Shown: in pieces, positions 34,106-42,237 of the stretch
Numbering within the stretch: position 1 is the stretch's first letter
How the letters are laid out: each line of letters opens with the position of its first letter
Origin: Halocafeteria seosinensis
Lineage: Eukaryota; Sar; Bigyra; Bicosoecida
Assembly: GCA_001687465.1 (NCBI GenBank)
Contig: LVLI01000270.1
Location: 1-42,237 of the forward strand
DNA: 42,237 nt
Direction: 5' to 3'
Notes under the pieces: generated by a model
Database searches by the model: none
Seen by the model: the letters and a program-made list of their open reading frames with translations, nothing else
What the model was told of the DNA's origin: nothing
Translations under genes and position numbers: made by a program

Positions 34106-37100
34106 ATGGCTTCAGAAGACAAGGATTCCAGCGCTAAATACAGAGATGTGCATGCCGTTTCCCTACCGACGTTGGCTCAAAAAAAGCAACGGGCCACACG
34201 CCATGTTTCCAAAGAGGAGCAGGACATATTCCGAGCAATCACTCTAGAAGCCGATTCCGGAGGAAGACCATCGTATATGCCATATGGAAAACTGTATTTT
34301 CCCCGAATCAACAGAGAGTCCAAAAACGATGCTTACACAGAGCTTCAGGGCATGTTCACGGTAGCCCAACTGGACCATGAAAATGAACATGGACCCTCAG
34401 GACCGGCAGTATCAGCAGTAAGAGAATATGAGGTACGTTTTAGCAATACGGACACGCATGAATAGGGCTAACAAGTTCACTCTACGATTTAATTAATAAT
34501 TGGAACACAGAGACGATTTCAACGTACTGGCAAGCCAAAAGGTAAATCGTTGGACTAAAGAAATATCAGTTCCATATATAGGATTAAATTGTGCTGTGCT
34601 AATGTGCATACAGCTACTAAAAAGGACCGCAACTTCGAAGACACGTATAAACAGCATTTAAGCGCTGAGGAAATCGAAAGACTCAACCAGCTGGAACGAT
34701 TCTTCAAGAAGAAAGGTAAATTGTCCAGCGATAGACAAGGGTCGACCCCGAAGAGACTGAAGAGGAAGTGAACGTTGTGTTTTAATACAGGGAACAATGC
34801 ATCGTTGGATGAGCTAAAGGAAAATGGTTCTAAATCCGGCGCGAGGGAATCCGACATAGTTCCGTCCACTCTAAGGGACCGAGTTGCCTCGTCAGCGCTG
34901 CGGAAAGAAAACAAGCGTATCAGGGTGGCGCTGGGGGTAAAAGGACCAAAAGGGAGAAAAATAAGGCAACAGTTTAGCTCAGATAGAAGAACGTAAGCAT
35001 TTTATTACCAAGTATCAAACCCTCCGGGTTGAATAGATGAACCTGAAATCGTGACACGCAGGAACATTCAATCTTCCAAAATGGAAGACCTTGCTGAGTT
35101 AGATCGGTATGAGCATCAATCTGCCATAATAATTCAACGGGCTGTAAGGAAATATATACGAATCGCGTATTGGAAGAGAATTCTGCATCGAAAGCACATG
35201 GCTACAATGATTCAAAAGACCTGGAGAATGTTTCGTGCTAAGAAGTGGTTGCAACACTATCTGGCGAATCGCCATGCTGCTGCAACTAAAGTTCAAGCCC
35301 TTTTCAGAGGCATCTTTGCTCGGGCTACTTTCAAGGAATTTCTCCTTGAGCGAGAGGCATCAGCTCTTGACATCCAACGCGTATTCCGCGGTGCGCTATT
35401 TCGGCGAAGGCTCAGCAAGCGCAAATACGTTATAAATGCAACGAGAATTCAGGCAGTATGGAGAGGTGCAAAAGCACGAGCAGAAGCTGACTGGAAGTAT
35501 TTTAACGATAACGTCACACTCATTCAGAAGCACGTACGCAGGTGGCTTAAAAGAAAGTACTACCTGCACTTGTACAGGGAGCAGAGTCGTGCAGCATCTG
35601 TTATTCAAAGAATATATCGAGGTTTTTCAGCTCGTCTCAAAAGAAATGAGATGTTATGGAATCGGGAACTAAGAGCACGCGAGAATTGGATATTAAGGCT
35701 GGAAGCGTTTGCGCAGTATTACGATAAAGCGTCACGTAATTTTGGAATTGAAAGAGCTGGTAAAAACTACGCGGCTAAAATTAAAGAGGCTGAAGCAGCA
35801 TGGTACATGGTGAGTATATATATATTTCGCTAAAGAATTTAAACTTTAAAACAATGACAGAATGTTGTTGATTTCTGCAGATGAATGATAGGCTTGCTCT
35901 GGCGGAGTATGATCTTGTAAACTTGGAGAATGAGCGTGGAAACTTAAGTCCACGAGGTCTCTCCCAAGGATGGGGTAGACAATTACAGATCGATTCAGCA
36001 CAACACCGCAAAATTGTTACTGACTTGAAAGTTACGGCTTTATTCGAGGTAAGTATGACTGTAGGGTTGCACAGTACACTTTAAACATAAGAAGTAGACC
36101 TGCAGGTGGCTCTGCGCCTTCGATCCTTGCAAGACGACGAAAAGGAGGATTATCAAGAGTTTGAAGCCCTCGCAACTATTCAAAATATGTACGCTTCGCG
36201 CCATTTAGATGAAAAACACAACTTGCAACAGGTACGACGGCATCCAACAATTCAATGTATGACTAAAATGTATACTCCTTCGCCCCCAATCTAATTCAAC
36301 CTCCAGAAGAAAACAGAAATGTCTCAGGCGGCTAAGAAGATTACTCAGGCCAAGGCAGCAGTAGAAGAGAAACGCAAATGGCAGGTCAAATTCTATACGG
36401 CTACTGGCAAGCCAGATCTACGAAGACCCCCTGGCTCCGCTTGGGATATGACACGTTTCCCGAACCGACAGAGCAAGATATACACTATTGCTCATGGGAA
36501 TATTCTCGATCTTTGCAGACCTCCCCAACCACGTAAGTGACGCAAAGAAAAGGTAGTTGTATTGATCAACACCCAGCAGTGGTCCTTTGCAGCACCAGAG
36601 CAAGTTCGGCGTAAGGAGAGAGAAAGTCATCTAAAGTATTTACATTTCATGAACGTAATGGGTCCGGGTGAAACTCTAGCAGCTGGTGAAGCTGAGGAAT
36701 ATGCTCCTGATAGGCTTCCTGCTCCGATGACATCGGAGGAAATAGTTGGAGCTATAAGCGACGGATACTTGGCTCCGGGAGTTAATTCTTCCATTGGGAG
36801 GGAATACGCTCGGTTAAAAAGGCAGGAGGAAGATAGCGAACCCGTGGATAATGACAAGCCACGGCAGCGTGACCCCGAAGACGATGCTCGTGGTGGTTAC
36901 GTAGACGACACAGGGAAATGGATTTCGTCTACCGAAGCACACAATTCGTTGAGGAGAGCCGCGAAAGAGTATACCAGAGAGACACACCGTGCATCATCGC
37001 GAGGTGAAAATGACGCAAATGCTCCTCAAATCAACCGCAAATATTTAAGCCTTTCGCAAATTGTGGAGAGACGACTAATGCTAGCAGATCCAAAGAAGAC

Positions 37101-38553
37101 GGACTACAACTCGCACCCGCACGCCGTGGTTGATGGTGAGGAGCTTGATGATCTAACAAACGATGGGCGTACAAACCTTCGCGAAAAACTTGACGAAGAG
37201 TACCGTAAACGTCACGACCAAAGCCGGCGTGTCCGCGTAGATCTGAAGGAGTCCAGAAAACGAGTAAACGCCACACGCTTCGCCGGAACCGGGCCCGATG
37301 AGATAAAGGAACCTTCGAAACAAAAGGTTGTAGGGCAAGGTAACACGTTTGAGACAGCAGAGGAAATGCTCCAACGAATTGAATTGGAGGACGCTGGAAG
37401 TGACTCGACTCTGGAAGATGACTTGCCAGATGGTGTTGAACGGCCACAAGTCCCTCCGGAGTATGTGCATACTTTGATGTCCTACTCGCAGGGGGAGGGA
37501 AGTGGACTCAACAAGTTTAACACAGTGCTGTCGGATCTTGATAGGCGGCAGATGCTACAGGAGCAACAAAATAGTAACTTACCCCCTGGCTATGAAGCTG
37601 CTATCAAGGCAGGAAACTCATCGTCACAAGCAGGTAAAGCTGCAGGGATATATGTCGGGAACACCAGCGTTACTTCGTCCGCTCATGATAGGCTGTTAAA
37701 GTACCAAAACGAAGTTGCAGAGTTCAAAAATACAGGAAACAGGGTTCAAGCGCTTGCAAATCGGATGGGAGCCTTGTCCGGGCAGATGGAACTAATGCAG
37801 TACGGCGCACTCCTTAAGCCATTGTTCAAAAACATCTCAAGATTAACTCAGCGGTTAGGCGCGGGTCCCGAAGGCCCACATGACAAGGTAGAAGCCATGA
37901 AAGCAAAGTTGGAAGAGCGCAATGCTAACTCAACTGCTCGAAGTTCAGACAGGGCACGAAGCAACATACGATCATCTTCCGCTGCCAATTCGTCGAGACC
38001 TAGGACCAAACCTACTTTGGATATTCCCATTAGGAAGTCCTATGCTGAATCCGGGCGTCTGGGACAAGGGCAGCTTCAGTTTACTGACGACTCTGGAAAC
38101 TACCTCCTGGAGCCATCCGTTACACCGAGAAGCCCAACTGTAGATGAAATCAAGGCTCGGGCTAGATCCAAGGAGAAACAGTTCAAAGAGGCTCGTTACG
38201 TAATGGATGAAACCGAAGTCGCTGTCAGGAGACAACTGGGTATGCCAAATCCTCCGAAACAGACGGTAATTCCGCCACCCTATACGCTTCCTGACGAAGA
38301 TGAGTTACGAGGAGTCTTGCTGGAGGAATCGTCTCAAAGAAAACCACCCACTCAAGATGTCCTGAAGGATGCCGTCAAACAAACACGGAGACAGCCGTCT
38401 AAAGTCAGCCAGATCGACTGGACCCTCTTTGACGAAATTCAAAATGCAAAAGAAGATCTGGCAAAGCGACTGAATCGGCCGCAGACAATCAAAGAAAAAC
38501 ACGAGGCGGAAGAATCCCGAGCAAAGATAGACCGAGAGGAGTTTACAGCGTAG
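34106..38553 (+). CDS. Large multi-IQ-motif protein (possible calmodulin-binding cytoskeletal/flagellar protein)
   Basis: Nine exons: 34106-34432, 34511-34541, 34614-34715, 34791-34992, 35062-35809, 35881-36048, 36106-36231, 36307-36532, 36593-38553; 1296 aa. Residues about 240-410 contain seven IQ-type repeats (for example IIIQRAVRKYIR, KVQALFRGIFAR, DIQRVFRGALFRRR, VIQRIYRGFSAR) at about 22-25 residue spacing, the layout of calmodulin or light-chain binding arrays. Helical sequence follows, then a long charged region without motifs I know. There is no motor domain. Many IQ-rich proteins of this size work on axonemes or cytoskeleton; that role is inference. Exon 2 is only 31 nt. The start is the first ATG of the open frame. 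Confidence 0.8.
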
Positions 38554-38602
38554 CACAGAGCATTCGCACACATGGTTCCCTCCAGATTATTTCATTAGCT
38601 TA

Positions 38603-39625
38603 TCAGTTTTTTGGCAAATATCCACGGCATTCGTTGCTTCCACAATAGCACTTGGTGAAAGATAGCTGAACACACTCTTGAGAAGTACCAGTGGCTGCAT
38701 GTGCGTAGTCAAATGTCAACTCCGTGGTTTTCGGTATCTCTTTTACGGCGAAGAAGCAAACTGAGGGAAGCGAGGTCTCCGAACGGACACATACAGGAAC
38801 GAGATTTGGTTCACACGAATGATTTATATATCTCGAGCAGTTGCCAGTCCTCCTAGCATCTATATTGATCTCACATTTGTAGTCTCTCGACATTGATCTC
38901 TCACAGACTGTTAGAAGATATGTACGACGCTCGGACTGATCCTGGGCTTTTCGTCGCCGAATCGCTTCCTCCCTGGATATGATTTCTCCTGTATACTTCG
39001 CAATGAATCGTCCAGGACGCAAGGTCTCCGACGTGAAAAGCCCTTTGCCTTTATCATGTGAGGCACACACTTTCAGTTCCGGCACAGGATTCCATTGTGC
39101 CACACGCTGGGAGCACCGCCTCGATCGGCAGGGACTAGTACTATTGCATTCGAAGACTGGAAGATCGTACCAGTTCATTCTGAACAGCACAAAAGAGTCG
39201 GAAAAAAAAAATATATATACAACATCCAGGATGAATCCCACAATAATGGCAATACACCCACGGTTCCAGAAGCGCGTAAATATTTAGAAGACCGTAACTT
39301 TCCGCTTCTCGCTTATAAAACAATTGCTGAGGTTGAACAAAGGATGCACATATTTCCATTCCTTCCGCGATTTGCTCGAAGCAAGTGTAGTGTCGGAGGG
39401 GTTGGGCAAATTCCCTGTATTGCGGTAGTTGAAGTACATCTTCCTCGGCCACTTCCGTGTCTGTAGCCTGCATGGACAAGCGAGATTTCATTCGTAAAAA
39501 CAAATAAAAAAGTGTCAATCTGAGTATTGCTTGTGTATAACATCAACGGAAATAATACACAAGAAACTCACAGTGATTCCATCTTTCCTGAGCGCTTCGT
39601 CAGGTTCACAGCAGTCTAGCTCCAT
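38603..39625 (-). CDS. SET-domain lysine methyltransferase with partial pre-SET and post-SET
   Basis: Exons 39625-39572, 39467-39262, 39179-38603; 278 aa. The catalytic SET domain is clear: GKGLFTSETLRPGRFIAKYTGE, then SRYINHSCEPNLVP (SAM and pseudoknot), ELTFDYA with the catalytic tyrosine, and a post-SET CYCGSNECRGYLP zinc motif at the C-terminus. Before it, PVFECNSTSPCRSRRCSQRVAQ resembles the end of a pre-SET region (SUV39/SET2-type ECN..C..RVxQ). Probably a histone H3 methyltransferase; which lysine is uncertain. The first intron (104 nt) and the donor at 39261 are the least certain parts. It faces the DOT1-like gene head to head. Confidence 0.85.
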
Positions 39626-39845
39626 TGTCTGTTAAATTTCACTTTCCACCCCAGTATCCACTTTTTCATTGTTATAGTTTAGTGCATTTAGCCTCCACAG
39701 TGAAGATGGATATCATAGTGTTGGTAGTAGTAGAAACGCGAACAAACCATCAGAACCTATTGCCTCTATGCGCTTTCGGCTTCACAAACGTACGAAGTGC
39801 CAACTATACCCCACCCATATTCGCCTCTGTGCAGAGCTATTCAGC

Positions 39846-40889
39846 ATGGCAGAGATGACAGAGAATGGAGGCGAAGAGTCCGTTAACGGTGAACTTCCCA
39901 TGAAGCCGCTGAATGGAAAGACTAACCCCCTCAGCGTGGGTGCTGTGGAGATACCGCCCAACGTTGCTCAGGCTTACAGAGCGATTCACGCAGCAACAGG
40001 ATCCGTTGGAGGCAATGGGTGAGTACCATCACACATTTGTACTCGAAACTAGGTAATTTAATGGGTGTGTTTATCTGGAAAATGCAGCACGTTCGGTCCA
40101 ATCTACGGAGAGATAACGATAGGTTCGATGCACAAAGTGCTAACCGCTTTAAACGAACAAGGACGACTAGGCGAAACAACTATGTTTTTGGATATTGGGT
40201 CTGGTCTCGGCAAACCAAGCATTCATGCAGCCGCAGCTTATCCTATCAAGTGCTCAATCGGGGTCGAAGTGGAGAAACTCAGGTATTATCTCTCCTTGGT
40301 GAATCTACAACGGGTTCTCGATGCTGGAATCACGCTGGGGAGAAACAAGCGCACTTGCAACGTGGCATTTCTGAATGCAGATATTCTAAACCTAAGCTCT
40401 CTACAACCGATGACGCATATCTTTTTGTTTGATGTGGGTATGCCTTCCAAAGTTCTCTATCATCTAGGCGAACTCTTCAACAAAAGTGACAGTGCCCGGT
40501 TTCTCATTTGTTTCAAGAAGCCTGCTCTCATGGAAGAGTATGGTTTTCATGTTCGTCTGGTCGACAAAATTAGCGTGGCGATGACCTGCTCTGCAGAGGT
40601 GCATACATGTTTCGTTTATTATAAAAGAAAAAAGAATGTGCATTTTGTGGCAGCAGAGGATGCAATCGAATATGCAATATATTCATGCGAATTTCGATCG
40701 TTGACGAAGTACAAGAAGAGCTTAGGGGAAGAAATTGCTGCATGGAGGGACAAGAATGAAATTATTGACAGAAGATCAAGAAAACCAGCCAGATTGGAGC
40801 AGCAGCAAAAGCAGAAGACAAATGAGAAACGAGCGAGGTCAAGTGACCCCGCTACTGCTAGGGAGAACCGGAAGCGAAGCAAGCGCTAA
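39846..40889 (+). CDS. DOT1-like SAM-dependent methyltransferase
   Basis: Exons 39846-40018 and 40088-40889; 324 aa. The N-terminal 55 residues are polar. FGPIYGEITIGSMHKVL (60-76) matches the DOT1 YGE entry motif. The SAM loop is FLDIGSGLGKPSIHAA (91-106, DOT1: DLGSGVGxxxxQ) and the next acidic motif is GVEVEKLRYYL. The usual NNFAF block of DOT1 reads IFLFDVGMP instead. The C-terminus (about 295-324) is Lys/Arg-rich, which suits nuclear import or nucleosome binding. Known DOT1 enzymes methylate H3K79; the changed block means another substrate is possible. Confidence 0.65.
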
Positions 40890-41406
40890 ACGGTTTGGAC
40901 ATTAATACGTTGACGACAAAGAGAGTATTAACAGGAGAATACCCGCAATGGATACTGTTGTACAACTTTGTATTTTATGTGAGTTGAACCTTATGTGAGA
41001 TAAGATCAACGATGCATGGTCTTATGAAATGTTGACACCCTAGGATATCTTCTAGATGGTTATTCTTTACGTGTCGAACGATGGACGAATTGCAAAAGCC
41101 AAACGATTGCTGACTGGTACTGAATACGGCAATATGCAGAAATGTTAGTCCCTGTCAAGAATCAACAATTGAGTGATGGAAAGAGAGTTTTGTGCTAGGA
41201 AACATGGTAAAAATGTGCAATGGTGACTGACTTTTTCCAGAGAAGAATGTTCATTAGATCGCTAATGGGAGCTCGAAAGACTCGAATGGAATAATTGTTA
41301 TGGTTTTACTTGTCCTAGGACCTAGACGTACACAGGTAGTTCGGCTGCTTCTGCACATTTTTGGAAGGTCCTAGGTTGAGCACTTCCGATATCCAAGCAA
41401 GGTCAA
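40890..41406. other. Convergent intergenic region near right edge
   Basis: Lies between the 3' ends of the DOT1-like gene and the partial gene at the right edge. AT-rich; nothing recognised. Confidence 0.5.
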
Positions 41407-42237
41407 TCATGACTGCGCCCTGCGAGGAGCCCGCTTTTTTGAAAAGAACTTGAGGGAAGGAAGTTCCGGATCAGTTTTTTTATTGTGTACTTTATTGCTA
41501 TGGGTGCTGCCGTTCGTGTTAATTCCGTCACGCTTTGTATCAAAAGAAAGCGATGTCACCGTTGTCACATATTGTGACCTCAATCTCAAGAGCTTCATAG
41601 ATTCCTTTGCGGCCGCTAGAAGCGACCTGGCGAGCTTGAGGAATAGAAAATGAAGCCAATGGGGAAGGTATCTCCCTTTCGTCTCTACTGTATCTACCTG
41701 CTCGACGAGAGCGAAATGACTCTCTTCTGCGACGAGTCGTTGCCTCAATTTTCTGCATGCACAGTGCTGATAGTCAAGGGATCCAAAAGATTCTTTCTTG
41801 TGCAAGTGTGGGCAACATACCGAAAGAAATTCGAAGAGTGGAATGGCCCAAGGCGTTTCCACCATGTGTTCGTCAGAAACGGCGCATTTTTCAATGAAGG
41901 TAGAGCAAAGTTCCACAAGAGGATTCTCTCCTGGACTCCGCGGATCGCTTGTTCCATGGAGTTTATACACGCTTTGCGTTCGAATCCTCCGGCAACTACG
42001 CGAGGCTTTTTTGCAGCCGTGTTGATTAAAACGTCATACCCTGTCGGTAGAGTAGTGCCCGGGAGAAGAAACATAATAACATCGGAAGAAGTCACCGAGG
42101 CACCCTTGTTCAATGCAGCGTCCAATGATTGTTCCAGCGGAAGCAAGCGTGTCGGAAGCCGTGTTCCAGAAGAGGAGATCGATGCAGCCACCGACGCATA
42201 GTGCTCCCCTGATGAGGAATTTTCCGGAATGTTTTCT
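41407..42237 (-). CDS. Partial gene, unknown product (5' end outside window)
   Basis: Exons 42237(partial)-41821, 41752-41698, 41634-41407 give at least 233 aa. The frame is open to the window edge with no convincing in-frame ATG, so the start lies beyond. The sequence is basic with a Lys/Arg-rich C-terminus (KFFSKKRAPRR). I do not recognise the family. The intron 41697-41635 is 63 nt, in frame, with a CAAG acceptor, so it may be retained in some transcripts. Confidence 0.55.

Overview
The window is nuclear DNA of a eukaryote, most likely a unicellular protist or alga. It has compact genes on both strands, and I reconstructed about 80 short spliceosomal introns, nearly all 60-70 nt, with GT at the 5' end (one GC) and CAG/TAG/AAG at the 3' end. 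There is no operon logic, rRNA, tRNA or CRISPR array that I can support. The gene set is eukaryotic throughout: P4-ATPase, Rab, COG4, PET100, a SPO22/ZIP4-like TPR protein, SET and DOT1-like methyltransferases, an IQ-motif protein and a HEXIM-like protein. I cannot place the organism further from sequence alone.

Layout, left to right. 1-733: no gene seen. 734-2310 (+): selenophosphate synthetase with an in-frame TGA read as selenocysteine, followed by a well-formed SECIS element at 2403-2476. 2923-4024 (+): HEXIM-like P-TEFb regulator. 5197-9798 (+): P4-ATPase. 11314-10274 (-): Rab-type GTPase. 13790-11689 (-): RRM protein with a possible galectin-like domain. 14107-17238 (+): COG4. 17325-18394 (+): membrane-anchored SAM methyltransferase, ending 13 bp from the end of 22740-18408 (-), a 17-exon SPO22/ZIP4/TEX11-like protein.

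23945-29907 (+) is the accessory-looking part of the window. Four consecutive genes encode small proteins with an N-terminal signal or signal-anchor segment, one more membrane helix and a basic disordered tail. They share an ungapped membrane-proximal core and the same intron phases. I do not recognise the family. It looks like a local tandem expansion.

32891-30017 (-): coiled-coil protein of unknown family. 33113-33642 (+): PET100-like cytochrome oxidase assembly factor. 34106-38553 (+): large protein with about seven IQ motifs, possibly cytoskeletal or flagellar. 39625-38603 (-) and 39846-40889 (+): a SET-domain and a DOT1-like methyltransferase arranged head to head across 220 bp. 42237-41407 (-): the 3' part of a gene that continues past the right edge.

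Themes: transcription and chromatin (HEXIM, SET, DOT1-like), endomembrane traffic (P4-ATPase, Rab, COG4), meiosis (ZIP4-like), selenium metabolism and mitochondrial assembly. All exon models come from reading frame, splice signals and family similarity. None has been checked with transcripts.
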